Positions 26,022 to 35,320 of a stretch of DNA of 64,000 nt are shown here, in pieces. The stretch's first letter is position 1. Each line of letters opens with the position of its first letter. This stretch comes from UBA6176 sp032119375. GTDB taxonomy: Bacteria > Verrucomicrobiota > Verrucomicrobiia > Limisphaerales > UBA9464. Below the pieces are notes generated by a model, which had not been told where the DNA came from, ran no database searches, and worked only from the letters and a program-made list of their open reading frames with translations. Made by a program: the position numbers and the translations under genes. The stretch is taken from positions 1 to 64,000 of the forward strand of contig CAYSGH010000016.1 in assembly GCA_964430505.1 (NCBI GenBank). Reading direction: 5' to 3'.

Positions 26022-28166
26022 ATGGCGAAGGAATCGAGGCAGCGAGCCCCGGAGGGGCTGTTTTTCAACCGCGAGTTGTCATGGCTGGAATTCAACCGGC
26101 GGGTGCTGGGCGAGGCGCGCTGCCCGGGCGTGCCCTGGCTGGAGCGGCTGAAGTTCTTCTGCATCGCGCACTCGAACCTGGACGAGTTCTTCGAGGTGCG
26201 GGTGGCGGGGTTGAGGCAGGAGAAGGAGTCGGGGCGCGGCGGTCGGTCGCCGGATGGACGGACGGCGGGCGAAACCCTCGAGGCCGTGACGGCGTCGGTG
26301 CGGTCGCTGTTGGGGGAGGCCCGGGATTGCTGGCGCGACGAGCTGGTGCCGGGGCTTGCCCAGGCGGGCATCCATTTCCTGGACCCGGCGGCCCTTGGGG
26401 ACGAGGCGCGATCGTGGCTGGCGGGATATTATCGGGACCGCGTGCATCCCGTGCTGACGCCGCTGGCGGTGGACCCGTCGCACCCGTTCCCGCAGGTGCT
26501 GAACAAGAGCGAGAACCTGATCACGCGGGCGACGTCGCGCGTCGGGGGCGAGGTGCGCCGGCGACTGGTGATCGTGCAGGTGCCGCGCGTCCTGCCGGCG
26601 GTGGTCGAGCTGCCGTCCGCCGAGGGCCGCATGGACTTCGTGTTCCTCGCGGACGTGATCGGCGCGCACCTCGGGGAGTTGTTCCCGGGGACGGAACTGG
26701 AGGGGCCCTCCGCGTTCCGGGTGACGCGAAACGGGGAGCTGTACATCGACGAGGAGGAGACGGGGAACCTGCTGGACGCCGTGGAGGCGGAGCTGGGCAA
26801 CCGGAGGAAGGGGGAGGCGGTGCGGCTGGAGGTGAGCGCGAGCTGCCCGTTGGAAATCCAGGAGGAGCTGTTGAGCAGGCTGGGGCTGGAGCGGAAAGAC
26901 CTCTACGTGAAGGAGGGGCCGCTCAACCCGGCGCGGCTGATGTCGGTGTGCGCCGGGGAGCATTCGCCCGCGTTGCGGGAGCCCGCGTTCGTGGCGCGCG
27001 AGGCGGAGGGCTTGGGGGGGCGCGAGGACCTGTTCGCGGCGATCCGCGAACGCGACCGTCTGCTGCACCATCCGTATGACAGCTTCGAGACGGTGGTGCG
27101 GTTCCTGGAACAGGCGGCGTCGGACCCGCGGGTGCTGGCGATCAAGCAAACGTTGTACCGGACGGGGGGAGACCCGCGCGTCGTGGGGGCGTTGATGAGC
27201 GCGGTGCGAAACGGGAAGCAGGTGACGGCGGTCGTGGAGCTGAAGGCGCGGTTTGACGAGGCGAACAACATCCGGTGGGCGCGGGCGTTGGAAGAGGCGG
27301 GCGTGCACGTCGTGTATGGGCTGGTGGGCTACAAGATCCATTGCAAGGCGGCCCTCGTGGTGCGGAGGGAGGAGGTGGGCATCCGGCGGTACGTGCACTT
27401 GTCCACGGGCAACTACAACGCGTCCACGGCGCGCTCCTACACGGACCTCGGGCTGCTGACGGCGCGCGCAGAGTTTGGGGAGGACGTGTCGGACATGTTC
27501 AACCTGTTGACGGGCCTGTGCCGCTTCCAGGGGACGCGCCGGCTGCTGGTGGCCCCGTACCAGATGGCGGAGCGGTTGGTCGAGATGATGGACCGCGAGG
27601 CGGCCCATGCGCGGGCGGGGGTGCCGGCGCGCATCGTCGCCAAGATGAACTCGCTCGTGGACCCGGAGGTGATCGAGGCGCTCTACCGCGCGTCGCGGGC
27701 GGGGGTGGAGGTGGACTTGATCGTGCGGGGCATTTGCTGCCTCCGGCCGGGGGTGGAAGGCATGAGCGCGACGATACGGGTTCGGAGCATCGTGGACCGC
27801 TTCCTGGAGCATGGCCGGGTGTGGTCGTTTGCCAACGGGGGACGGCCTGAGGTCTGGATGGCGAGCGCGGACTGGATGCCTCGCAACCTGCACAAGCGGA
27901 TCGAGGTGGCGTTCCCCGTGGAGGACGGCCGGCTACGGGAGCGCGTCGAGGAGGAGATCCTGGGGCGGCAATTGTTGGACACGGCCAAGGCGCGGCTGCT
28001 CCAGCCGGATGGCCGTTACGTTCCGGCGGGGAGGAGGCCCGGGACGCCGCTGCGGCGGAGCCAGCTGGAGTTCATGGAACTCGCCACGCGCCGCGAAACC
28101 GTGCAGGGAAAGGCGAGGCACCCGTCTCGCATGACGCCGGGGCGGCGCCCGACGGCATCGACATGA
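26022..28166 (+). CDS. ppk1: polyphosphate kinase 1
   Basis: A 714-residue enzyme that reversibly polymerises the ATP gamma-phosphate into polyphosphate. N-terminal domain FNRELSWLEFNRRVL and IAHSNLDEFFEVRVAG; head domain; two phospholipase D-like domains with the autophosphorylated His (H459) in YVHLSTGNYNAST, and the second His in RFLEHGRVWSF. Conserved LAIKQTLYRTGGD and ARFDEANNIRWA are intact. ATG 26022 is preceded by a GAAGG. Its TGA overlaps the next gene's ATG (ATGA), so the reductase is translationally coupled. Confidence 0.97.
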   Translation: MAKESRQRAPEGLFFNRELSWLEFNRRVLGEARCPGVPWLERLKFFCIAHSNLDEFFEVRVAGLRQEKESGRGGRSPDGRTAGETLEAVTASVRSLLGEARDCWRDELVPGLAQAGIHFLDPAALGDEARSWLAGYYRDRVHPVLTPLAVDPSHPFPQVLNKSENLITRATSRVGGEVRRRLVIVQVPRVLPAVVELPSAEGRMDFVFLADVIGAHLGELFPGTELEGPSAFRVTRNGELYIDEEETGNLLDAVEAELGNRRKGEAVRLEVSASCPLEIQEELLSRLGLERKDLYVKEGPLNPARLMSVCAGEHSPALREPAFVAREAEGLGGREDLFAAIRERDRLLHHPYDSFETVVRFLEQAASDPRVLAIKQTLYRTGGDPRVVGALMSAVRNGKQVTAVVELKARFDEANNIRWARALEEAGVHVVYGLVGYKIHCKAALVVRREEVGIRRYVHLSTGNYNASTARSYTDLGLLTARAEFGEDVSDMFNLLTGLCRFQGTRRLLVAPYQMAERLVEMMDREAAHARAGVPARIVAKMNSLVDPEVIEALYRASRAGVEVDLIVRGICCLRPGVEGMSATIRVRSIVDRFLEHGRVWSFANGGRPEVWMASADWMPRNLHKRIEVAFPVEDGRLRERVEEEILGRQLLDTAKARLLQPDGRYVPAGRRPGTPLRRSQLEFMELATRRETVQGKARHPSRMTPGRRPTAST

Positions 28167-29002
28167 CGACGAGGAAGTGCTGGGTGACGGGAGCAGGCGG
28201 GTTGATCGGGAACGCCGTGGTGGAGAGCCCATCGTTGCCACGCGGCTGGGAGGCCGTGGGCCTTGGCCGTTCCGCCCTCGACCTCACGGACGAGCAGGCG
28301 GTCTCGCGGCGCTTCGCGGCGGAGCGTCCCGATGGAGTGATCCACTGCGCGGCGATGAGCCGGTCGCCGGCCTGCGAGCGGGAGCCCGTGTTGGCCCGCC
28401 GGGCCAACGTGGAGGCGACGCGACACCTCGCCCGGCTCTTCGAGGGGCGGCCCATGGTGTTCTTGTCCACCGACCTCGTGTTTGACGGAACACGGGCTCC
28501 GTACCGTGAGGATGCACGGACGGGGCCGTTGTCGGCGTACGCACGGACCAAGGCGGAGGCGGAGGGCCTGGTCCTGGAGGACCCCGCGCACCTGGTGGTT
28601 CGCACGTCGCTGAACCACGGCACGTCGCCGACGCGGGACCGGGGCTTCAACGAGGAAATGGAACGGGCGTGGGCGGAGGGAAGGACCCTGTCGTTGTTCG
28701 TGGACGAGTACCGGTGCCCGATCGGCGCGGAGGTGACGGCGCGGGCGTTGTGGCAGTTGCTGGAGGTGGAGGCGCGAGGAGTCGTCCACGTGGCCGGGAC
28801 GGAACGGTTGTCGCGGTGGGAAATCGGCTGCCTCCTGGCGGGGGCCGATGCGCGGCGGCGCTCGTTGCTGCGGGAGGGATTCCTGAAGGACTTCCATGGC
28901 GCGCCCCGGCCACCGGACACAACGTTGGACGTGACCCGGGCACGGGCGTTGCTGGGGTGGGACCTCCCGCGTTACTCGGAGTGGCTGGGCCAGACACGGT
29001 GA
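28163..29002 (+). CDS. RmlD-like NAD(P)-dependent sugar reductase/epimerase
   Basis: A 279-residue extended SDR of the dTDP-4-dehydrorhamnose reductase type. It shows the Rossmann start CWVTGAGGLIGNAV, DGVIHCAAMSRS, LSTDLVFDGTRAPY (RmlD-type active-site Thr and Asp region), and YARTKAEAE supplying the Tyr-x-x-x-Lys pair. The C-terminal half is the RmlD substrate-binding part. No other rhamnose genes are adjacent; RmlD relatives also include MAT2B-like proteins, so the substrate is open. Overlaps ppk1 and the following gene by 4 bases each. Confidence 0.85.
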   Translation: MTTRKCWVTGAGGLIGNAVVESPSLPRGWEAVGLGRSALDLTDEQAVSRRFAAERPDGVIHCAAMSRSPACEREPVLARRANVEATRHLARLFEGRPMVFLSTDLVFDGTRAPYREDARTGPLSAYARTKAEAEGLVLEDPAHLVVRTSLNHGTSPTRDRGFNEEMERAWAEGRTLSLFVDEYRCPIGAEVTARALWQLLEVEARGVVHVAGTERLSRWEIGCLLAGADARRRSLLREGFLKDFHGAPRPPDTTLDVTRARALLGWDLPRYSEWLGQTR

Positions 29003-29901
29003 ACACGGAGGATACCAACGCGGCTCAGGAGGCCGCGGCCTGCACGGTCGGTCGTTATCGCGGCCGGATGGCGCCCTCGCCCACGGGCTACCTGCATGTC
29101 GGCCACGCACGGACCTTCTGGGTGGCGTGGCGGCGTGCGCGCGAGGCGGGCGGGACGGTGGTGCTTCGCAATGACGACCTCGACGCCGGGCGCTCGCGGC
29201 CCGAGTTCGTCGAGGCGTTCATGGAGGACCTGGCCTGGTTGGGGCTGGACTGGGACGAGGGACCCGTCGCGCAGTCGGGCCGGATTGCGCTGTACGAGGA
29301 GGCCCTGCGGCGCCTGCAGGAAGGAGGCTGGGTTTATCCCTGCAAGTGCTCGCGTCGGGACGTGCTGTTGGCGTTGGGCGCACCCCATGCGGGGGAGGAT
29401 GAACCGCTGTACCCGGGCACCTGTCGTGGCAAGGCGATCGGGGATTTGGGCGCAAGCCCGGTCAGTTGGCGGATGCGGGTGGAGGCCGGGGAGGTGGTGG
29501 AGTTTGAGGATGGCGCCACGGGGAGGCAACGGTTCGTGGCTGGGCGCGACTTTGGGGATTTCGTCGTATGGCGGCCGGATGGCCTGCCAAGCTACCAGCT
29601 CGCCTGCGTGGTGGACGACGCGGGGATGGGGATAACGGAGGTGGTGCGCGGGGAGGACTTGCTTGCCAGCACGGCGCGGCAACTGCTGCTTTACCGAGCC
29701 CTCGGCTACGAGGCGCCCCGGTTCCATCATTGCCCCTTGGTTCGGGACCGCCAGGGCCGGAGACTCGCCAAGCGGCATGACGCGCTCTCGGTCCGAGAAC
29801 TGCGAAGGGCAGGTTGGAGCGCGACAGGCATCCTGCACGGCATCGCAAGCGGTGCGATGGACGGGCTTTCGGCACGGGAGTCACGGCATGTACCGAGGTA
29901 A
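28999..29901 (+). CDS. gluQ: glutamyl-Q tRNA(Asp) synthetase
   Basis: About 300 residues from the GTG at 28999 (GTGA overlap with the upstream stop). GluQ-RS attaches glutamate to queuosine-34 of tRNA-Asp. It has the class I motifs APSPTGYLHVGHART (HIGH-type) and RRLAKRHDALSV (KMSKS-type), the zinc-site cysteines PCKCSRRD and PGTC, and no anticodon-binding domain, which distinguishes it from full GluRS (about 470 residues or more). Third gene of the coupled ppk1 set. Queuosine biosynthesis genes are not in the window. Confidence 0.9.
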   Translation: MNTEDTNAAQEAAACTVGRYRGRMAPSPTGYLHVGHARTFWVAWRRAREAGGTVVLRNDDLDAGRSRPEFVEAFMEDLAWLGLDWDEGPVAQSGRIALYEEALRRLQEGGWVYPCKCSRRDVLLALGAPHAGEDEPLYPGTCRGKAIGDLGASPVSWRMRVEAGEVVEFEDGATGRQRFVAGRDFGDFVVWRPDGLPSYQLACVVDDAGMGITEVVRGEDLLASTARQLLLYRALGYEAPRFHHCPLVRDRQGRRLAKRHDALSVRELRRAGWSATGILHGIASGAMDGLSARESRHVPR

Positions 29902-29957
29902 AGAGCGCGACACGCTGGAGGCTTGCGTGGGTACGAGGCATCCGGAGAATTGCCCGG

Positions 29958-31808
29958 ATGAGCGAAAGTCAATCCACCAAGGGACGGCCCAGTTCGATGG
30001 CCCATTGGGCCTTCAAGCTCGGGCCCTTCGCCTTCTTCCTCACGAGGGGGATCTTCCTGGCAATCTTGGGCCTCGTGGCCGGCCTCCTTTTCATCACCCT
30101 TTCCTTGCTCAAGATCTGGCGGATTACGCCGGACGACTTCGTCCCCGTGATCCGGGTCAGCTGGCTCGACATGGTCCAGGCACGGATGCTGGCTGCGTCG
30201 GCACGGGAACACCTCGCGGCGGGCCGCCTCCGCGAGGCCGCCCACGCTTGGCGCGGGGCCGTGGCCAACCAACCGACCCTGCTGCCCGTCCTGAGGGAGT
30301 GGGTGCACGCGGCTGTGACGGCAGATGAACGCTTCCTCGAAGATGGAGGGGCTCCCCTGAACCAGGCGGTGATGCTCCTGCACCTCGGTGGCACGAACCT
30401 GCTGGACCGGGAGCTGACCATGAGGCTCCTGTGGCGCATCAACCGTCCCAGCGACATGCTGCAACTGGGCTTGCCCGTCATGGAGGAATTGTCGCCCGTT
30501 GGCGCAGGACTCGTGGCGCAAGGGTTGTTCGACTTCGGCGACATGGAGGCCTTTGACCGGGTTTGGCGGCGCCACGAGACGGCCCTGGCGAAGGATCCAA
30601 CCCTTGCTCTCTACCGGGCCGCATGGCAGGCCCACTGGGGCCCCCCCTCCGGCACAAGGACCGGGAGGGAGCAACTCGAGGCGGCGCGGCTGGAACCCAA
30701 GCGGCAGGTGCTGGCCATCGAACTGTCACGTCGCATCGCCGTCGCGAGGGCTGACCTCGACGAGCATGAGCGATGGATGGGTGCCCTGATCCAAGCCAAG
30801 GGCGCCTCCACGCAAGCCCATGCCGAGCGATGGCTGCTGCTCGCGAGCAATGGCCGTCGTGACGAGGCGCGTCGCCTCGCCAAGGCGACCGTGGCCTCCC
30901 TGGAGCTGCCAACGGCAGCGCAAGCCCGGCTCCTGGTGGAAACCCTCGCTCGCATCGACATGCCGCAGGAGGGCTTGGAGGTGCTCAAGCGGCGACCGCC
31001 CGCCCAAATGCGGGACACGTCCCTTTGGGTGCTGCATGGCAAGCTCCTGGAGGTGACGGCCCAATGGGATGACCTGTCGTCCCTCGGCATGAGCCTTCGG
31101 TCCATGCCGGGGGTTGGCGGCACCATGGACGAGCTGTCGTACTCGATGGAGGCGCTCGCCAAGTCCAAGCAGTTGCGTCCTGACATGGCTCAACTGGCCG
31201 CCAAGCGAGCCTCCGACGCGCAAGCGGGCGACACTGCGGCGGTGCTCCAGGCCTCGGCATGGCTGCTGGATGCGGGCATGGCCCGTGCCAGCATCGACGT
31301 CCTAAAGAAGGCTGAGAACAACTTGAAGGGCTCCGTCCTCTACTGGGGACGCCGGATGATGGCCGCCAGCCAAGCGCCGGACGCCGACGAAATGCTCCGG
31401 TCGAGCGAGCAGGCCATGGCGCTCGCGCCCGGAAACCGCGCCGTCGCCAACAACTACGCCGCGACCCTGGTGCTTACCGGGCACAAGCCAGCGGAGGCCG
31501 TGAAGCTCACCTTCGAGAACCTGACACAGTTTCCCGGCAGCCCGGACTTCCAAATCAACCACGCCATCGCCTTGCTCTTGAACGACCGCATCGAGGAAGC
31601 CCAGAAGGTCCTGCTCGAAGTCCAGGCCGACCGGTTGACGGCCGTGCAGCGGGCCAACTTCCACCTGGCGTGGCTCGACGTCTCGGTGCGCTCCCGCAAG
31701 TGGTCCGAGGCCCGCGAACGCGGCCTCCTCATCGACCGGGCGCAGCTCATGCCGTTGCAACTCGCCAAGCTGGACATCCTCCAGAAGCAGGTGATCCGGG
31801 CGAACTAG
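29958..31808 (+). CDS. membrane-anchored TPR-type protein
   Basis: About 616 residues. One or two N-terminal hydrophobic segments (FAFFLTRGIFLAILG and LVAGLLFITLSLL) anchor the protein, and the rest is helical repeat sequence with TPR-like pairs (for example EHLAAGRLREAAHAWRGAV and AMALAPGNRAVANNYAATL). Such proteins act as scaffolds; no catalytic motif is seen. Start ATG 29958 gives a short polar leader before the membrane segment. The gene follows gluQ by 56 bases and may belong to the same transcript. Function unknown. Confidence 0.75.
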   Translation: MSESQSTKGRPSSMAHWAFKLGPFAFFLTRGIFLAILGLVAGLLFITLSLLKIWRITPDDFVPVIRVSWLDMVQARMLAASAREHLAAGRLREAAHAWRGAVANQPTLLPVLREWVHAAVTADERFLEDGGAPLNQAVMLLHLGGTNLLDRELTMRLLWRINRPSDMLQLGLPVMEELSPVGAGLVAQGLFDFGDMEAFDRVWRRHETALAKDPTLALYRAAWQAHWGPPSGTRTGREQLEAARLEPKRQVLAIELSRRIAVARADLDEHERWMGALIQAKGASTQAHAERWLLLASNGRRDEARRLAKATVASLELPTAAQARLLVETLARIDMPQEGLEVLKRRPPAQMRDTSLWVLHGKLLEVTAQWDDLSSLGMSLRSMPGVGGTMDELSYSMEALAKSKQLRPDMAQLAAKRASDAQAGDTAAVLQASAWLLDAGMARASIDVLKKAENNLKGSVLYWGRRMMAASQAPDADEMLRSSEQAMALAPGNRAVANNYAATLVLTGHKPAEAVKLTFENLTQFPGSPDFQINHAIALLLNDRIEEAQKVLLEVQADRLTAVQRANFHLAWLDVSVRSRKWSEARERGLLIDRAQLMPLQLAKLDILQKQVIRAN

Positions 31809-31883
31809 CCGGAAGCCAGGCCTCACGGATGCCCACGTCCCCAGCCTTGGCGACACGACCCCTCCGCGGGCATCCTCTCCTGC

Positions 31884-32705
31884 ATGATTCGATGCGCGGT
31901 GACGGTATGCCTCGTGCCCGAGGCTCGGGGCGGCCCGTTTGTTCTCCATGAAGGCCTCGCGGCATCCCTCCAGCAGGCCGCCCACTTCGGCTTCGATGGC
32001 GTCGAGATCTTCCCCGGACACGCCGACGAGCTTCACGGACGCGAGTTGCGCGACGGGCTCCGGTCCCACGGCCTCGCCATGGCCGCCATGGGCTCCGGCG
32101 CGGGGTGGCTGAGGCGCCGCTTGTCCCTGACCGACCCCGATCCCCACGTCCGAATGTGCGCCCGGGACTTCATCGGGGCCATCATCGACTTTGCAGGCGG
32201 GTTCGGCGTCCCCGCCATCATTGGATCCATGCAGGGACGGGTCCAGGACGGGGTGGACCGGGAGCAGGCGTTGGCGTGGCTGAAGGAGGAGCTCGACCAA
32301 CTGGGGCCGCGCGCGCATGCGCTGGAGGTGCCCCTTCTCTACGAGCCCCTCAATCGGTACGAGACCAACCTGTTCAACACCGTGGACGAGGCACTGTCGT
32401 TCCTGCCTACGCTCCGCACGCGCAACGTCCGACTGTTGCTGGACCTTTTCCACATGAACATCGAGGAGGCCGACATTCCCGACGCGATCCGACGGGCAGG
32501 CTCGCTCATCGGACATGTTCACTTTGCCGACACCAACCGTCGTGCCATGGGGTTGGGGCATCTCGACATGGAACCCGTGGCGCGCGCATTGCGGGATGTG
32601 GGCTACGACGGGTGGCTGTCAGCGGAAGTACGTCCCGTGCCCGATGCGACCACCGCCATGCAGGCGACGATGTCGTCGTTCAGAAGGTGGTTCGTGGGCG
32701 TTTAG
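31884..32705 (+). CDS. sugar phosphate isomerase/epimerase-like TIM barrel
   Basis: A 273-residue xylose isomerase-like (AP endonuclease 2 family) barrel. The metal-binding residues can be followed: Glu in LLYEPLNRYETNL, Asp in LLLDLFHMNIEE, His in GHVHFADTNR and Glu in WLSAEVRPVP. These patterns match hydroxypyruvate isomerase, tagatose/psicose epimerase and 5-keto-gluconate epimerase relatives; I cannot tell which. No signal peptide. Located between the TPR gene and tRNA-Pro. Confidence 0.85.
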   Translation: MIRCAVTVCLVPEARGGPFVLHEGLAASLQQAAHFGFDGVEIFPGHADELHGRELRDGLRSHGLAMAAMGSGAGWLRRRLSLTDPDPHVRMCARDFIGAIIDFAGGFGVPAIIGSMQGRVQDGVDREQALAWLKEELDQLGPRAHALEVPLLYEPLNRYETNLFNTVDEALSFLPTLRTRNVRLLLDLFHMNIEEADIPDAIRRAGSLIGHVHFADTNRRAMGLGHLDMEPVARALRDVGYDGWLSAEVRPVPDATTAMQATMSSFRRWFVGV

Positions 32706-32885
32706 GAAAGCCTCCCGTCGAGCCACCTTGCTGGCCGTTGGCATCTACGCCCCGTCCCGCGTGCGCCACCGCCATCCCGGAAGAACCCGCACGCCGAGCC
32801 GCACGCCAGCTCGCCGACTCGCCGACACTCGACGGAAAAACCAGTTGCATGGCTTCAGGATGGCCGGGAATGTCAGCATGTTGTC

Positions 32886-32962
32886 CGGGACGTAGCTTAG
32901 CTTGGTAGAGCGCCTGGTTTGGGACCAGGAGGTCGCAGGTTCAAATCCTGTCGTCCCGACCA
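32886..32962 (+). tRNA. tRNA-Pro (anticodon UGG)
   Basis: A full cloverleaf: acceptor CGGGACG pairs with CGTCCCG, D-arm with AGCTTGGTAG, anticodon stem CCTGG/CCAGG around loop TTTGGGA with anticodon TGG, T-arm with GGTTCAAATCC. Discriminator A and CCA are encoded (32959-32962). The C1-G72 pair and anticodon identify bacterial tRNA-Pro reading CCA/CCG/CCU. Confidence 0.97.
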
Positions 32963-33262
32963 CCCCGGCCCGCCACCACCTCCCCGATTTCACACGTCCG
33001 CGATGGCGTTGGCAGCGGGCTGTGGACGGCCGCATCCACAGGGACGCTCACCCGGCCTGCGGGGGGCGAAGTGGGTTTCAGCACGTGGGCAGGGCCTCCC
33101 CCAACATCGCTCAACGGGACATCGGGATCCATGCAAGGGCTCACACCGCAGAGGAGGGTGTGGCGGTCTGCAGTGGGCTGCATGCAGGGTGCCCGGATGC
33201 AGCGCGGCGCTGGTGGACGCCGCGTGAGGCCACGCGGCCGACCGCCAGCCAAACCGTGGATT
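32963..33262. other. 300-bp stretch without a supported gene
   Basis: Spacer between tRNA-Pro and the convergent end of tcdA. Open frames here are short and without recognisable domains. Small direct repeats of CTGCA/GGGCTGCATGCAGG type occur near 33170-33190. Nothing else is seen. Confidence 0.5.
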
Positions 33263-34105
33263 TCAGGCTCGCTGCCCCTCGGCACCCCCGCACGCTCGCA
33301 TCGCGAGCTGTACGGCATGGGCCGCCGCGGCGAATCCAAACGTCCCCGTAACGAACGTCGCGGAGCCGAAGCCGGAGTCGCAGTTCAGACGCATCGATTC
33401 ACCGCCGCCAGCCTCGGGGCGGGCCGTGCAAACCTCGCCCGTGACACTCGGGAACACGGGTGGTTCCGCCGAGCAAACGCACGGGATGCCCAGCTCCCGG
33501 CCGTCGCGAGGAAAGCCATGGTCGCGCCGGAGTCGTCCGCGCAGGCTGGCCAATAGACGATCATGCGTGACACGACCAAGGTCCCGGATTCGGACGGCGG
33601 TGGGGTCGCGTCGGCCGCCGGCGCCCCCGCACACGACGATGGGGATGCCCGCCACATGGCAAGCCGCGACCATGCGGGCCTTGTTGGCCACCGAATCAAT
33701 GGCGTCGAGGACGACGTCGGGCCGAGCCCCGTGATGCGCAGGGTCCGTGCCGAGGAGACGAGGCAACGAGGACTCCGTGACAAACTCGATGCGGGCCTCG
33801 ACGGAAATGCCGGGCTGGATGTCCCGCAGGCGACCGGCCATGACGTCGGCCTTGGCGAGGCCCACGGTGGACTGGAGGGCGTGAATCTGGCGGTTGACGT
33901 TGGAGATGCACACCTCGTCGAGGTCCACCAGGGTGATGCGCCCCACGCCGGTGCGGGTCAGGGCCTCGGCAGCCCAGGATCCAACGCCTCCGATCCCAGC
34001 CACAAGGACGTGGGCTGCACGCAGTCGTGCGAGCGCGGCGCGACCGTAAAGGCGGGCAACGCCTCCAAAGCGAAAGCCGAAGTCGTCGGGGTTGGGAACG
34101 TCCAC
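33263..34105 (-). CDS. tcdA: tRNA threonylcarbamoyladenosine dehydratase
   Basis: A 280-residue ThiF/MoeB/E1-like enzyme. It shows RLYGRAALARLRAAHVLVAG, the nucleotide loop GIGGVGSWAAEALTRTGVG, LVDLDEVCISNVNRQIHAL, DVVLDAIDSVANKARM and GIPIVVCGGAGGRRDPTAV, all as in TcdA/CsdL, which cyclises t6A37 to ct6A in tRNAs using ATP. The C-terminal Cys-containing PCVCSAEPP segment is also family-like. Sits at the end of a minus-strand run after a TPR protein gene. Confidence 0.92.
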   Translation of the reverse strand: MDVPNPDDFGFRFGGVARLYGRAALARLRAAHVLVAGIGGVGSWAAEALTRTGVGRITLVDLDEVCISNVNRQIHALQSTVGLAKADVMAGRLRDIQPGISVEARIEFVTESSLPRLLGTDPAHHGARPDVVLDAIDSVANKARMVAACHVAGIPIVVCGGAGGRRDPTAVRIRDLGRVTHDRLLASLRGRLRRDHGFPRDGRELGIPCVCSAEPPVFPSVTGEVCTARPEAGGGESMRLNCDSGFGSATFVTGTFGFAAAAHAVQLAMRACGGAEGQRA

Positions 34106-34143
34106 GCTACGGGCTGTGGTGAGGGCTCTGGAATCCGCGCGGG

Positions 34144-34698
34144 TCAGTCAAGACGCCGAGGCGGAGGCAGATCCCGGATCCATGCGCGGATCGGGATGAG
34201 GTCGTTGTCCTCCATGGCCATCCTGCGCGTGGATCCGAGGGGGGCCTTGGCCTGGCGTGCCTCGCGATCCTCCGCCAAGGCAAACCAGGCCTTGGCGCGG
34301 CGCGTGTCCTCCAGTTGACAGGCGTAGCAGGCCAAGTTGTACGGGATGATGATGCAGTCGGGAAACGGGTCGAGGGCGGGCAACAATTGCCTGAGTGCGA
34401 GCTCCAGACCGCCGCCGGCCATGCGGCGGGCGGCGTACGCCCGGTGAACCCAGCCCGCCTCGAACTGCGGATGGTGTTGGACGAACATCTCGCCCAAGTG
34501 ATGCGCCGCCGTCCAGTCGCCGATGGAGGCCGCGATGGCGCTCTGGACATCAAGGGTGGCGAGGTGGAACCGGGCGGCTTCGGTGACGGACCCGGCCTCC
34601 CGTCGGGCCTCCTCTGGGAGCCCCAGTTCCAACCACCCGTGGGCTGCCCGGAGCCGGAGAAGGTCTCCGGGCGCGAGTTCGTCGGGCGCTGGAGCCAT
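34144..34698 (-). CDS. small TPR-like protein of unknown function
   Basis: About 184 residues from ATG 34698 (a TTG two codons earlier is also possible). All-helical with TPR-like spacing: LRLRAAHGWLELGLPEEA, ASIGDWTAAHHLGEMFV, WVHRAYAARRM and YNLACYACQLEDTRRAKAW. Cytoplasmic. Resembles stand-alone TPR proteins common in Verrucomicrobiota. Starts 9 bases after the glutathione peroxidase stop, so it is translationally close; function unknown. Confidence 0.7.
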   Translation of the reverse strand: MAPAPDELAPGDLLRLRAAHGWLELGLPEEARREAGSVTEAARFHLATLDVQSAIAASIGDWTAAHHLGEMFVQHHPQFEAGWVHRAYAARRMAGGGLELALRQLLPALDPFPDCIIIPYNLACYACQLEDTRRAKAWFALAEDREARQAKAPLGSTRRMAMEDNDLIPIRAWIRDLPPPRRLD

Positions 34699-34707
34699 GG
34701 ACAAAGG

Positions 34708-35250
34708 CTACTTTGCGGCGAGGGCTTCCTCAATGGCCTTGGCGACCTCCGAGGAGGTGGGCTCCGTGCCGGAATCCCACCGCTTGAGGAGCTTGCCATC
34801 CTTGCCGACGAGGAACTTGCCGAAGTTCCACTTCACGTCACCGGGGAACGGGGAATCCTTGCCGGTCAGGGCGACGTACAAGGGGTGTTGGCCGGCGCCC
34901 TTGACGACGATCTTCTCCATGAGGGGGAAGGTCACGGAGTAGTTGGAGGAGCAGAACTCCTTGATCTCGGCGGGCGTGCCGGGTTCCTGGCGGCCGAAGT
35001 CGTTGCAAGGGAACCCGACGACGGAGAAACCCTGACCCTTGTACTTCTGGTGGACGGACTCGAGGCCCTTGTATTGGGGGGTGTAACCGCAGCGGGAGGC
35101 GACGTTGACGAGGAGAAGCACCTTTCCTTGGTAGGCCTTGAGGGAGGTGTCCTTGCCGTCGATGTCCTTGAGCGGGATGTCCTGGATGGGGGCGGCGTGC
35201 ATGGCGAGGGCGGTGAGGATGGAGGTGAGGAACGCGAGGAACGGTTTCAT
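34708..35250 (-). CDS. exported Cys-type glutathione peroxidase
   Basis: A 180-residue peroxidase with a signal peptide (MKPFLAFLTSILTALAMHA). Typical motifs: LLLVNVASRCGYTPQY with the peroxidatic C54 in the Sec position, VVGFPCNDFGRQEPG with the Gln/Cys region and KWNFGKFLVGKDGKLL with the catalytic Trp-Asn. Like most bacterial enzymes of this group it probably uses thioredoxin rather than glutathione. The export signal places it in the periplasm, which is less common for this family. Confidence 0.93.
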   Translation of the reverse strand: MKPFLAFLTSILTALAMHAAPIQDIPLKDIDGKDTSLKAYQGKVLLLVNVASRCGYTPQYKGLESVHQKYKGQGFSVVGFPCNDFGRQEPGTPAEIKEFCSSNYSVTFPLMEKIVVKGAGQHPLYVALTGKDSPFPGDVKWNFGKFLVGKDGKLLKRWDSGTEPTSSEVAKAIEEALAAK

Positions 35251-35320
35251 GATGGAGGACGGTGCTGCGGCTTTGGCGGGTGTCAAACGACGCGAGACCA
35301 AGGGCGGGAAAAGGCGCGGC

